Assembly (NCBI GenBank): GCA_014529385.2
Contig: CM043958.1
Location: 123,926,817 to 123,990,816, forward strand
Length of the DNA stretch: 64,000 nucleotides
Source: Adiantum capillus-veneris
Taxonomy: Eukaryota; Streptophyta; Polypodiopsida; Polypodiales; Pteridaceae
Direction of reading: 5' to 3'
Under the pieces are notes generated by a model. That model was not told where the DNA came from. It ran no database searches and saw only the letters and a program-made list of their open reading frames with translations. The position numbers and the translations under genes are program-made. This document shows, piece by piece, positions 8,501 through 19,364 of this stretch. Position 1 is the stretch's first letter; every line of letters begins with the position of its first letter.

Positions 8501-9950
8501 GGGATGATCCCCAATCAAACTATTTAGTCTAGCTTTCCCTCATCTTGGAGGACCCTACCTATGGAGAGGGCACCATTTAGTGGTCGTCCATGTGGTGTGG
8601 TGTACAATAGCTTCAACACCGCAAAACCACTTTCCTTATATGGAGAATGAGCTTGGTGCACATCACTTAGTCTAGACTTCTCGGAGTTTTTGTGGATCCA
8701 ACCTCTTGGCCACATTGAGATCCCTTTTTTTCCTCTAAACGTGTAATTGTTTTTTTTTTTCCTTCTTTCTAGCACAACATTTGCAAGCCTATTGGAACTC
8801 CTTTTACAATGGGTGTGTGGATCTATCTTAGAAGTAGTTTTCAGCATTAAGATTTCTCTTTGTAGGTTTAATCATGGGCAAGTAATTTTCTCTAGGGGGT
8901 GGGTATGTCACAACTTGATGATGTGGCTTTCACTAGACCAAAAGAGGAGAGGATGTGCTAGCCCAAAGACCAAGACCTACCAAAATCCAAAGTTGCATGG
9001 AGGGACCCACAATTTGCGATGAATTTGCATCTTGATTTGCCGCTAAAATCACACTGCTGAGATAGCAGTGTATGGATGAGGGTGATCTTGCAAATTGTGG
9101 CTGTTGGTTTTTTTGGGTGACAATGACTAAAAAGTATTGACTTTTGTGATCTTTTGAAGCACCATATTTTTAAAGCAATTGTTTCAGTGTTGTTGAGCAC
9201 AATGTAAATGCAAGGCCCAGGTTCCTATAAATAAAGGCTTTGTGCGAGCTCCAAAATCATCAGTTTGGAGATCAAAGCTCACACCAAAAATTATATACAC
9301 AACTCTAAGGTCGATAAAGGAATACCACAAGGAATTCCTAGTTGATGGACTAATGCATCTGAGTGAAGAACTTTGGCTCACCTTGTATTATTTCAAGTGT
9401 TCTCTTTCAGTTCGAGTATTCATCATGTTTGTAGATTTTTTCCCATTGTTATATCTTTCTTGGTGCCCCCTGGATCTCTCTCTTGGAGCAATAGCTTTCC
9501 TCTATAGAGGTGGAGTACAACAGTTCTCTACATTTGACAATATCTTACTATAGAGATATTTTGGCAAATTGTTGCTACACTTGTGGAGTATTTTCCATTA
9601 ATGCAAATCACAACAAAAAATCTTCATTTGAGGCTTGCAGTAGAGGGGACAGTGCATTTGAGTGTGGAACCCCACCTCACCATCATTGCACTAGGTCTAT
9701 AGTACGGCTATGTGGCCTCTTATTTGACTATACAAAACAATTTGTTACAATGGCTCCCAAGCTAGGTCCAACAATTGCATCGGTTCCATTTTCTTAGAGC
9801 TAGCCTTAAACTTTCTACAAATTCCATAAGGTCGAAACAAGTTTGAACTAATCAACACCTTCATAGGGCCATTTCTTGCATCCCTTTCCAATTGGCAAGG
9901 GTTGAACTCCACAAGCCGCAAGGGGTGAGAGATTGAGCTTTCTATGGGCT

Positions 9951-9990
<40 letters not shown>

Positions 9991-10174
9991 GGTTGCTTAG
10001 TTTAGGATATATTGATAGTAGGTCACTATTTTGCTCATAACTTGAGCTACAAAAGTCAAATTCATTTTTTTTATAAATAGAGGTATCTTCAAGCTCTATG
10101 ACTTTCTAGAAGAACTTGTGATTCATAGTGTAGGTATGTCTAAAATTAAAAACATAAAAACTATTTTCTTAGGA
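8501..10174. other. No gene recognised; microsatellite and small hairpin
   Basis: Overlapping short ORFs on both strands (such as 8524-8847, 9242-9553 and 9510-9797) show no known motif. A compact hairpin, CACTGCT-GAGAT-AGCAGTG, lies at about 9051-9069. A GA microsatellite occupies about 9953-9986. This is the left-hand target of Gypsy-A. Confidence 0.45.
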
Positions 10175-10179
10175 TAGAT

Positions 10180-11068
10180 TGTCATAAAATATAATATCTA
10201 ACTTTACCAAATGATTTTCTCATATTAAACTCATTACTTAATATAGGGAACAAGAGTTAGTATATATATATGTGCTTCCAGACCTACCTCAATAGGGGAC
10301 CGAAAGGAGAAATGGTTGCATCTCAATAGGGGTTCCAAAGGAGATGGTCTACCAAAGAGCAATGTGAAATAAGTGCTTCTAGATTTACCTCGACAAGGGA
10401 CCAAGAGGAGAGATGGTTACATCTAAAAACGGATCCAAATGGAGGTAGTCTATCAAAGAGCAACGTGCATCTAATGGAGCTTAAAAGACCTTAGGGTTAG
10501 CTTCATTAAAGATCTCCAAAAGTTAGTGTTAAAAAGTCCTTTGACCTTACGCAACCTCAAGGTGGGACCCGTACCCAAGCATGAGGTGCTAAGACGCTTA
10601 AAGTGCTTGTGGGAACCTTGCCCAAAGCTTGAGGTGATTTTTATGCTTAAATGACTAACGTTTTTGAAATGTTAAATTCAAAGATAAATTCTCAAGAGGC
10701 ATGAACGTCCATGCTTGATTGACTAAGGCGTGAAGGATTCAATTCAAAACAAATGACTTAAGAAGCATAAAAGACACATGCTTGCTTGATTGACTAAGTC
10801 CTTGAAGTATTCAATTCAACCAAATGACTTAATAAACATAAAAGACACATGTTCAAATGATCCTCCACATGTGGCCCTCATGATGTGCTTGAATGCTATT
10901 GCTTAGGTTTTAAAGGGGTCCAATGAGAATTTAGATACATAAAAATAAATAATTAAGTCATTTATCTCAAAGAGGAAAAGAGGAAACATGTCCAAATGAA
11001 ATAATAAAATAATACCACAGAGAGAGAGAGAGAGGTGTGGACTAAGCATGAGGAGGGGGGTATACTCT

Positions 11069-11107
<39 letters not shown>

Positions 11108-11800
11108 TCTCTCATTGTGTGGAGTGCAAAATGCAAGAGGTGTATCTCCTTCTCCAAGCTTGTTGAGAAGTGGAGAGCCTAAACCAACACTCTTGGCTTA
11201 TGGAATGCGAATCCAACCAAGAGCCATGCTTCAATGCTTAAGCTTGTCATCTTCTTCATTTTCATTAATATGCTATTATGTTGTGCTAAGCAAGAAGAGT
11301 GATGACAAGTGAGGAACTATTTCTCTCTCCTATGGAATGTTTCTTCTTCCTCTTCCCTACGCTCATTCCCCGCTAGCTCTCTCCACCTTCGAAGGTGTTT
11401 GAGGCCTTGGGACTGAGGCTTGGGATAGTTAATGATTTTTGCAAATTTTATGTTAAGCTCGTGACGCATTAAGCTTTCCATATTCATAGCATCACCAAGG
11501 TCACAAGGAACATAAATATTGTATTGTAACAAAGTCTCTCTTGATGGAGAATCTATAATACGAACACCTTCTGGAGGGGAGACCAGCTCCAAGTAAATCC
11601 GGTCCTAAACTATTGTCATGTTCTCTAATACTCTCTCTCTTGCAAAAGTATTGTTCATGCCAAGTTAATTAAGTACTATATTTATGTTGCTACCATCAAT
11701 TAAGTTCACCCTCTATGTTCTCAAAGTGATCTCACAAAAATGCTCACCTTAATTCTCTTAATTGCGTTAATCTCAAAGTTCATAGGCCATTCCCATTACA
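10180..11800 (+). repeat. Gypsy-A 5' LTR
   Basis: 1621 bp, homologous along its length to 23952-25426. It contains GA (about 11021-11033) and CA (about 11070-11105) tracts. It is longer than the 3' LTR, mainly because the 3' copy lacks about 70 bp around 11425-11500 and has shorter microsatellites. Confidence 0.92.
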
Positions 11801-11801
11801 T

Positions 11802-11813
11802 TGCTATCAGAGC
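11802..11813 (+). other. Gypsy-A primer binding site
   Basis: TGCTATCAGAGC directly follows the LTR end ATTACA (one T between), one base off the initiator tRNA-Met site. Confidence 0.8.
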
Positions 11814-12203
11814 CTTTTCTTGCTTAATAAGAGACGTCCTTAAGTAGCCTAATAATGGTTGATTTTGTTAAATACATTAGGGTAAGTGGGATTGGGATCT
11901 ATTATCGGTTTTGTTGAGCCCACTGTGTGGGATATGGTGCACACCTCGAGAGCTTTGTTCTTAATTATGGGGTCTTTTTAAACTTGCCTATGGCTTTACC
12001 ATTATTGAGCCATAAGAAGTCCAAAAGGAGCTATCCCTCGGCAATTCTGCTATGCTAGACCCACCCCACTACTCTCTATAATTAACCAATTCAAGCCGTC
12101 GGTGTAGATACTTAAGTGCTTATTTTCAAAGGCTAAGAGGAGTAGCAACTAAGTTTTTGAGTTGCCAAAGAATACACTAAGTAAACACATAAGTATAATT
12201 AGC

Positions 12204-13520
12204 ATGGCTGACAACATTGATAACTTTGATTTTGCGCATGAAGGTGCTAATGATGATGCCCCCATGTTTATCAATTATCTTGTTACTAGGTTGCATCAAA
12301 CTATGGGCAACCCTAGTTTGCAAGCCAAAGTTACGCAACAACTTCTTGCTTATGGGATTTTCCCTTCCTATCCAAGAGGAGAGAGAGTTTAGGAGGCCTC
12401 TTGATGAGACTCCCAAAACAAGACTCTCTCCCATAAGAGAGGATGAATCCAAAGAACGAGAAAGAAGAAAATCCCTAAGTTCCTCTGAAGATGTGGCTCC
12501 ATGAAGATGGCGGTCTAGATTATCACCAACTCCTCCCAAGAGGAAACGGTCAACCCATAGTCCTTCTCCTCATAACTTCAAAAGGGAAGAGAGTAAACTA
12601 ACAAAGAAAAGGTCAAGAAAGAGGTCACCCTCTTCTCGTTCTTCTTCTCCTTCTTCTTATCCTTCCTCCTCTTCCACCAAAAGCTATGGTTATTCTCCTA
12701 GAGAATACAAGAGGAGAGGATATCGCAAAACTTACCCTGCATGGCAAAGGTCCCAAAAGCTCCAGAAATTCAGAGAGGGAGCAAAGAGTATCTCTCTCCT
12801 CACCTATGATGCCACCTTTGGTGCCACTAACAAAGTATTGGCCTTCATCCAACAATTTGATGAGACCTTTGGAAACAAGGGCTTCACGGACTCCTCCAAG
12901 ATACACCATGTGGCTAAGAACTTCCAGAGATCTTCTCGTCAATGATGGGCTAGCCTTCGTGGCAACGGTGAAGCCCCAAAGACATGGAAAACTCTACGAG
13001 TTTCCATCATGAATCAATTCCTTGCAAGCGATGCAAAGGACAAAGTGCTTACCAAATGGTGGAGTTTGAAGCTACTCTTCAACGAGTCTATTCACAAATA
13101 TGTAAACAATTTTTGGGATTTACATCTCAAAGCTACAGTCTTTCAAGATAGATTTCATTGAACAAAAGCAAAACTTTTGTGCGGTATTACTTGAAGAAAT
13201 GGCTGAGTATGTCAACTCAAAATGGCCTAGCACTACCACCAAAGTCATCCACCAGACTATGGTTGCTTCAAGGATCAATTTCCAACAAGGGGCGAGAAGA
13301 AATTTCAAGCCCATGGAAAACAAGGATCGAAATAAATCTAAAGGAAAGAGAAATCTTCCCAAGGCAACACCAACACCAACAACAACAAGGCCAAGGAGAA
13401 AGGAGCTTACAAAGGTAAAAATAAGCCCTCTCCCAAAGAATTAGAGGCTTTTAAAAAATACCATAAATGCTTTAAGTGTGAGGAGCAAGGACATGGTTAT
13501 CATTCTTGCCCCAAAGGAAA
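12204..13520 (+). pseudogene. gag: Gypsy-A gag, frameshifted
   Basis: Gag begins MADNIDNFDFAHEG, matching the Gypsy-B and -C starts. Around 12390 the frame shifts. An Arg/Ser-rich linker (KKRSRKRSPSSRSSS) precedes the gag core, which reads SISLLTYDATFGATNKVLAF and continues to a TGA at 12943-12945 in place of a conserved Trp codon. After another shift near 13150 the C-terminus ends in the knuckle CFKCEEQGHGYHSC (about 13470-13511). Gag would form the virus-like particle. At least two frameshifts and one nonsense codon disable it. Confidence 0.8.
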
Positions 13521-13599
13521 TATACATCATGACACTCCTAGAGCTTCCATGTTTGAAGCTCCAAAAGAGGATACTCATTGCAAAGGCTCATTCCTCTCC

Positions 13600-13791
13600 T
13601 ATGCTTGGGGAAAGTAAGGGAGCATGATGAGTTCATCTTGTTTGACCCTGGCTACTCACAATTTCATATCAATGGAGTTGGCCACCAAGTTGGGCATTCA
13701 AGCTTTTGAGATGGGAGATACTGTAAATGTTGACACAGCTTTCAAGGGATAGCAAGCTTCCGTTACTCCCTTGATTGGGAAGTTGAGACTA
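13600..13791 (+). pseudogene. pro: Gypsy-A protease, 5' part (interrupted by Copia-2)
   Basis: The sequence aligns base for base with Gypsy-B 36095-36290, where the aspartic protease motif FDPCSTHNFIS is found. Here a 1-bp shift falls within the motif itself (reading FDPGYS and then out of frame). The frame breaks off at AGCTA, the Copia-2 target site. Confidence 0.7.
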
Positions 13792-13796
13792 AGCTA

Positions 13797-14023
13797 TGTT
13801 ACCATATACATGTGGTAGTGATGTGTGTGAACACACTAGGACCGCCGGGGCATTTTTTCCCTCTTTAGGAGGTTTTTCCCCCCGTGCATTGTATATACGC
13901 CCGGCACTCTAGGGCTATCTATCTTTCCATTGCACACTAAGTAACACACTCTCTATTGTGTGCCTTGAGCTTCCTTCGTCTTCTCCAAGTTGTGTGTGTT
14001 TCTCTGCAACCTTAATTCCAACA
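13797..14023 (+). repeat. Copia-2 5' LTR
   Basis: TGTTACC to TCCAACA, 227 bp. A TATA-like GTATATACG lies at about 13891. The promoter would start the genomic transcript downstream of it. Confidence 0.95.
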
Positions 14024-14025
14024 AT

Positions 14026-14037
14026 TGGTATCAGAGC
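14026..14037 (+). other. Copia-2 primer binding site
   Basis: TGGTATCAGAGC, two bases after the LTR end, matches the 3' end of plant initiator tRNA-Met. Confidence 0.93.
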
Positions 14038-14385
14038 AGGTCACGTCCTCCCGGGCTTAGTCGCCAGCTGCTCCAGCACACGCCTGCTCACTTTCTCCGA
14101 TTTCAGTGAGCTTTGGCAAGCGTTCGCAGGTCGACAAATATTTTGGGTGAGCTCAATGAGCTCGGTCTGCTCAGAATTTTGATTTGGGCTCATTTCGCCC
14201 TCCGTTTCCACTACAGGCAGTACTGCACAGGCTATTTCGTCATTTTGTGCAGAATTTATGTCAGTGCCGTTTTCTGCATAACAAGTGCCTTATAGTCTTC
14301 TACGGTTTGTGCTATATAGCACAGGTTGTTCCCGCTCCATTTCTCCTATTTTCGGGCAGTTTTCACATCAGGTGCAGCATTTACC

Positions 14386-15060
14386 ATGGCTGACAACAAC
14401 AACACAGATGTGTTCAAGATGTTTGCTGTTGAGGACAGGTTGGATGGGGACAACTACCCTATGTGGGCTTATATGATGCAACATGTTCTTGTGTCAAAGG
14501 GTGTCTGGAACATTGTGCAGGGCATTGATGTACGTCCTGGTTCTGAGGATGTAGGCGATGTTGAGGATGTTGCAGGTCTTGCTGCAAGGATTGCAGCTGT
14601 TAGAGTTGTTTTGCCTACGGCAGAACAAGCTCGTTGGGATGTTAAGGATGCGCAGGCTCATGCAGTGATTGCGTTGTCTGTGAAGCGCACCATTGTTCCT
14701 CACATCCGTTCAACAAAATCTACAAAACAGGCTTGGGATATTTTAGCAGGTCTTTATGCAAGCCGCAATGAGGCTAAAATTGCTTTGCTGCATAAAGATC
14801 TGGAGTCGAAGATTATGCATGAGGAAGATGATATGGACACTTTCCTTGCTAGTGTCAAGGATATCAATGAGCAACTCATTTCTGCAGATGAAGTCATTTC
14901 AGACAGTTCCCTAGTGCAGACTATTCTTGATGCCTTACCAGATTCCTACCAGAATTTTGCTAGTACTTGGAGACTGATGACCCAAGGAAATCCTGAAGTT
15001 GTCAAGTTTGATGCATTATGCACATTGCTATTGCAAGAGTCACTTTCCATAAAAAAATAG
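14386..15060 (+). pseudogene. gag: Copia-2 Gag (UBN2-type), cut off by a frameshift
   Basis: I chose the ATG at 14386 (MADNNNTDVFKMF) because homology begins there. The frame upstream is open but reads leader sequence. Features are LDGDNYPMWAYMMQHVL near the N-terminus and the UBN2 gag core (TKQAWDILAGLYASRNEAK, then VQTILDALPDSYQNFAS). It ends at TAG 15058-15060 just after a run of seven A. The sequence continues in the +1 frame from 15059 with more gag (RAVEQAFIASQRKGG) and the zinc knuckle. One extra A in the homopolymer explains the break; plant copia elements normally have a single gag-pol frame. Confidence 0.85.
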
Positions 15061-15061
15061 G

Positions 15062-16297
15062 ACTAGACAGCGTGCAGTTGAACAGGCTTTTATTGCTTCT
15101 CAAAGAAAGGGTGGTAACAGTAATGCAGCCACTTCTTATGGTTCTGCTGCGAGTGGCAAAAATTATGTTCCTAATGCTTCTGCTGGCAGCACTTCGTCTG
15201 GCAATTCTGGTGATAAGGGCAAAAAGAAGATGCGTTGCCATTATTGTAAAGCCAATGATCACTTGATCAAGTCGTGTCCTAAGTTGAAGGCCAAAGAGGC
15301 TAAGAAGAAAGAGGGTGGTTCCACTGCAAATGCTGGTTCCACTACAAATGCAGCCATTGTTGAGTCTTCTGTGAAAGGAGACTGTGTTGCTAATGTTGAT
15401 GTAGAATGGGCTTTTAGCGCAGAGTGCACTTACAATCCTGCTGTCCATGATGCATGCTTGTCAATTGCTGCAGATTCACATGTGTGGTATTTCGACAGCG
15501 GTGCTACAAAGCACATTACCTCACATCGTGAATTGTTTACCTCTCTCGAGTCTGTCCCTCATGGGAATTCTGTCACTTGTGCCAACAACGCCTCTTATCC
15601 AGTTCAGGGAGTTGGAAAGATTGTGCTTACTGCTGCTAATGGCAGTTCTTTCACACTTGTTGATGCACTTTATGTACCTAGGATCAAGAAGAATCTCTTG
15701 TCTGTATCCGCACTTGCTAGACTTGGACTTGTAGTCAAATTTGTGGATGACAGATATACAGTTCATGATCTCAGTTTTGGTGATGAAATTGTTGCATCTG
15801 GGCTTTTGTACCGTGGGCTATATAAGCTCACTTTGTATGACAAGTGTGGAAAAAAATTTGCAAATGTTGTTGCAGATTCAAGGGCTATTTCAGATGCAAA
15901 ACTTTGGCATGCACGTTTTGGTCATCTGAATTTTGCCAGTTTGCTGCGTTTGCAGAAATCTGACATGGTTGCTTCTTTGCCACCTCTTGAAGCACCTGTC
16001 AAACATGTTTGTGAAGGCTGTATTTTGGGTAAGATGCAGCGTTCTAAGTTTCCAAAGGATGGTTCAGTTCGGGCCACAAGCAGGTTGCAGCTTGTGCATA
16101 GTGATGTTTGTGGGCCCATGCAAACTCCGTCCTTGGGCAATTACCTGTACTTCGTGACTTTCATTGATGATTACTCCAGGCATGCATGGGTATTTCCGCT
16201 TAAAGCGAAGTCCGAAGTTTTTATGTGCTTCAAACAATTTCTGGCTATGGCTGAAAATGTCTCAAAATGTACTATGGGCACCCTCCGTTCCGATTGA
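15062..16297 (+). pseudogene. pol: Copia-2 nucleocapsid, protease and integrase N-terminal half
   Basis: In order: Gly/Ser-rich linker, zinc knuckle CHYCKANDHLIKSC (about 15233-15274), aspartic protease motif WYFDSGATKHIT (Asp codon 15494), the pre-integrase HH-CC region (LWHARFGH to CEGCILGKMQ), and the integrase core with the first Asp in LVHSDVCGPM and the second in the final residues RSD. The frame ends at TGA 16295-16297, immediately after the second catalytic Asp. The paralogue at 57774 has CGA there, so a single C-to-T change at a CpG is the likely cause. Confidence 0.88.
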
Positions 16298-16981
16298 GGG
16301 GGGGAGTACATGTCTCATGAATTTAATGCATTTCTGGCTAGTCGTGGGATAAAACACCAATGTACAGTGCCTTATACGCCTCAGCAAAATGGTGTTTCTG
16401 AGAGGAAAAATGGGTCACTGACGGAAATGGCCCGATGTATGGTCAAAAGTCAAGCTTTACCGCATTCTTTTTGGCTTGAGGCCATCATGTGTGCCACTTA
16501 TGTACTTAACAGGTGTCCTACGAAAGCTTTGCAGTCTATTACTCCATATGAAGCATGGCATGATAGAAAGCCTTCTATTGAGTACATGCGTGTTTTTGGC
16601 TTTTTGGCATATGCTTTGGTGCCACAAGTGCAGCGCAGAAAATTGGATGATAAGGCTGTCAAATGTATTTTTGTTGGTTATAGTGCTGAAAGCAAAGGTT
16701 ACAGGTTGTATCATCCGCAAACAAAACGTATTCTGGTTTCACGGGATGTAGTGTTTGTGGAAGATTCTGTTCAGCCCTTGCTGTCATGTACTAGAGACTG
16801 TAATGTAAGCTCACAGGACATTTATGACACTTTGTTGCCTCTTTTCAGTGGTGGAAATACGAATGTAAGTTCCAATGAGGCAAATGTACAGCCTATGGGG
16901 GTTTCTGAAAATGTTACAGATCAGCCTATTACTGATGCAGATGTACATGATGTACTTGATGAGGAAAGGGCTGAAAATTAG
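16298..16981 (+). pseudogene. pol: Copia-2 integrase C-terminal half
   Basis: Continues in the same frame after the TGA. It holds the third catalytic residue (Glu in TPQQNGVSERKNG), the block HSFWLEAIMCATYVLNRCP, and the C-terminal FLAYALVPQVQRRKLDDK with GYSAESKGYRLYHP. It ends at TAG 16979-16981, again in frame with the RT region; the homologous codon in Copia-3 is GAG. The integrase would insert element cDNA into chromatin. Confidence 0.88.
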
Positions 16982-18676
16982 CAGGCTAGAGGTATGCCAA
17001 AATGGCTGGTGCACACTTTGCATGACAGTAAATTGGATGCACCTTTGTCTAGTCGTACTCGTTCAGGATCTCGCCATGCATCTTATGCATCAGATTGTTA
17101 TGCTTTGGCTATGTCTAGTTTACATGATGTTGAGGAGCCTCTGACTTTTGATGAAGCACAGAATTCACAAAATTGGATGGCTGCCATCATGCAATCAGAA
17201 TATGATGCACTTATAGAAAATGACACATGGACTTTATGTGATTTGCCTCCTGGCAAAAAGGCCATTGGTACGAAGTGGGTTTACAAGTTGAAACGCAAGC
17301 CGGATGGTGAGATCGATCGCCATAAGGCTCGACTTGTTGCAAAGGGTTATGCACAGCAAAAAGGCATAGATTATGAAGAAACTTTTGCTCCCACTTGTCG
17401 TATGACTACTGTGCGTTTTCTATGTGCATTGGCAGCTCATTCTGGTTGGGATGTACATCAATCAGACATTGTTACTGCTTTCTTGAATGGTGACATATTT
17501 GAGGAAGTTTATGTAACACAGCCTCGCGGTTTTGTCATAAAAGGAAAAGAGGACAAAGTGTGCAAATGTAACAAGGCTTTGTATGGGTTGAAGCAATCTC
17601 CTCGTGCTTGGTATGAGAAATCTGACACTCATTTGGTCAAACAAGGCTTTCGTAACAGTCCAACAGAAAGCACATTGTATGTAAAGCGTGAGGGTGATGT
17701 ATTTCTCATCGTGGTTCTTTATGTTGATGATTTGCTGATCACTGGACCAAATGAGAGACATATTGCTGAATTTAAGGCTGATTTGAGTGCTACTTTCAAG
17801 ATGAAAGATTTGGGGCTGTTGCATCATTACTTGGGTATACAGTTTAAGAAGTGTGATGGTGGTATTGCCTTGTGTCAGAAAATTTCAATAGAGACATTGC
17901 TATGTAAGTTTGGACTTGAGGATTGCAAACCTATTGCCACTCCCATGGAAACAGGTTTGAAGTTGAGTCTACATGATGCTGGCGATCCTGCTGATGTCAC
18001 TCTTTACCAAACTGTTGTTGGCTGCCTCATTTATGTATGCAACACGAGGCCAGATATTCAGTTTGCAGTCTCACAGGTCAGCAGATTTATGCATAGCCCA
18101 GGGTCTAAGCATTGGCAGGCTGTCAAGAGGATTTTCCGCTACCTTAGTGGCACTTTACATCTTGGCTTGGTTTATCCCAAGGGGGGATCATTGCCGCCAG
18201 ACTTACATGCTTTTTTGGACTTAGATTGGGCTGGTTGTTTTGACACGCGAGTGTCCACAAGTGGTTTTTGTTTCATGCTTGGCAGTTCATGTATATCATG
18301 GTTGAGCAAGAAGCAACCTACTGTGGCCACTTCGAGTTGTGAGGCTGAGTACAGGGCAGTCTTCACAGCTACGGTTGAGTGTGTATGGCTCAGATGCCTT
18401 ATGGCTGATTTGGGTCTTGGACAGGACACTGCCAACACTATCTACACTGACAGTCAGAGCGCATTGGCAGTTGCGAGGAACCCAGTTTTTCATGCTCGCA
18501 CAAAGCACATTGAGGTGCATTACCACCATGTCAGGGAGAGTCTCTCAGCAGGAGAGATCAGCTTGGCTTATGTGCCAACACAAGACAACCTTGCAGATCT
18601 TTTCACAAAGGCATTGTCTCGTGAGAAGCTTGAAGCTTTCCGCAAAGCTTTGGGCTTACTCCCCTTTGTGGACTGA
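16982..18676 (+). CDS. pol: Copia-2 reverse transcriptase and RNase H
   Basis: This long undisturbed frame carries the complete RT: TWTLCDLPPGKKAIGTKWVY at the start, VAKGYAQQKGIDYEETFAP, the fingers/palm block SDIVTAFLNGDIFEEVY and the active site YVDDLLITG (17720-17746). RNase H follows with DLDWAGCFDTR, TSSCEAEYRAVF, TDSQSALAVARNPVF and the conserved ARTKHIEVHYHHVRESL. In DLDWAG the usual Ser is Leu. The first in-frame ATG is 16994. The stop is 18674-18676, 75 bp before the LTR. The enzyme part is undamaged even though upstream stops would prevent its translation from the full transcript. Confidence 0.93.
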   Translation, partial: QARGMPKWLVHTLHDSKLDAPLSSRTRSGSRHASYASDCYALAMSSLHDVEEPLTFDEAQNSQNWMAAIMQSEYDALIENDTWTLCDLPPGKKAIGTKWVYKLKRKPDGEIDRHKARLVAKGYAQQKGIDYEETFAPTCRMTTVRFLCALAAHSGWDVHQSDIVTAFLNGDIFEEVYVTQPRGFVIKGKEDKVCKCNKALYGLKQSPRAWYEKSDTHLVKQGFRNSPTESTLYVKREGDVFLIVVLYVDDLLITGPNERHIAEFKADLSATFKMKDLGLLHHYLGIQFKKCDGGIALCQKISIETLLCKFGLEDCKPIATPMETGLKLSLHDAGDPADVTLYQTVVGCLIYVCNTRPDIQFAVSQVSRFMHSPGSKHWQAVKRIFRYLSGTLHLGLVYPKGGSLPPDLHAFLDLDWAGCFDTRVSTSGFCFMLGSSCISWLSKKQPTVATSSCEAEYRAVFTATVECVWLRCLMADLGLGQDTANTIYTDSQSALAVARNPVFHARTKHIEVHYHHVRESLSAGEISLAYVPTQDNLADLFTKALSREKLEAFRKALGLLPFVD

Positions 18677-18740
18677 TCCTATCCTCAGGGCATGGCACTT
18701 CCCTTTACTCATGTGCCAGCTCTCGTTCACCGCATCACTC

Positions 18741-18751
18741 CAGGGGGGATT
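18741..18751 (+). other. Copia-2 polypurine tract
   Basis: CAGGGGGGATT abuts the TGTTACC of the 3' LTR; the same tract is used by Copia-1. Confidence 0.85.
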
Positions 18752-18978
18752 TGTTACCATATACATGTGGTAGTGATATGTGTGAACACACTAGGACCGC
18801 CGGGGCATTTTTTCCCTCTTTAGGAGGTTTTTTCCCCCGTGCATTGTATATACGCCCATCACTCTAGGGCTATCTATCTTTCCATTGCACACTAAGTAAC
18901 ACACTCTCTATTGTGTGCCTTGAGCTTCCTTCGTCTTCTCCAAGCTGTGTGTGTTTCTCTGCAACCCTAATTCCAACA
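18752..18978 (+). repeat. Copia-2 3' LTR
   Basis: 227 bp, ending TCCAACA directly before the AGCTA duplication. It differs from the 5' LTR at six positions, all substitutions. Confidence 0.95.
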
Positions 18979-18983
18979 AGCTA

Positions 18984-19364
18984 CGCCGACAAAGAAGACT
19001 TTTTTTAATCTCTCCTCTCCAACATGAGGATGTTATCCTAGGGGCACCATGATTCAATTGCGTGGCTACCAACATGAAGCTCCCTAAAAGGAGAATCTAT
19101 TTCACCTACAGGAAAAAGAGCATGTACATAGATGCTAACGAGTCGGGGAACACCATATCCCTGGTAAATATGCTTGCTTTTGATAAGTCAATGAAAAGCT
19201 CTATTTTTAAATATATGATTTTTGTTAGAGAAACTGTAAATGATTCTAATGTTTTCACAAGTAGCAATAAAGGGAATCAAGAGAAATTAGAGTCTTTTAG
19301 TTTCCTAAATGGATTCCAAGATGTTTTCAATGATGACATCCCTAGTGAGCTACCTCCAAAATGA
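18984..19364 (+). pseudogene. pol: Gypsy-A protease C-terminal part and linker
   Basis: Resumes exactly where 13791 left off and aligns with Gypsy-B 36290-36660. The ILGxxW protease flap region is frame-disturbed. The 19062-19364 frame then reads YRKKSMYIDANESGNTI and FSFLNGFQDVFNDDIPSELPP, the conserved stretch leading into gypsy RT. It ends at TGA. Confidence 0.75.

Larger units (their letters stand above)
13797..18978 (+). mobile_element. Copia-2: full-length Ty1/copia element inside Gypsy-A
   Basis: Complete structure of 5182 bp: 227-bp LTRs, primer site, gag, Pol, polypurine tract and LTR, flanked by the exact duplication AGCTA (13792-13796, 18979-18983). The LTRs differ at 6 of 227 positions by my alignment (about 2.6 percent), pointing to a moderately recent insertion. 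Four lesions interrupt coding: an extra-A frameshift at 15051-15057 and stops at 15058, 16295 and 16979. It shares its family with Copia-3 at 55084-58101. Confidence 0.97.

Noticed and set aside
9051-9069. Hairpin CACTGCT-GAGAT-AGCAGTG as a terminator or small RNA
   Set aside because: No promoter, U run or conserved partner; a similar string near 22473 lacks the matching arm.
8524-9797. Several ORFs of 80 to 107 codons on both strands
   Set aside because: They overlap each other, have no motif and match the density expected by chance in AT-rich DNA.
13958-14476. Overlapping plus-strand ORFs upstream of Copia-2 gag
   Set aside because: They lie in the LTR and leader; homology to gag begins only at 14386.
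15048-15062. Possible programmed frameshift at AAAAAAATAGG between Copia-2 gag and pol
   Set aside because: Downstream homology requires a +1 move, whereas the A run would favour -1 slippage. Plant copia elements use one frame, and an extra A explains it more simply.
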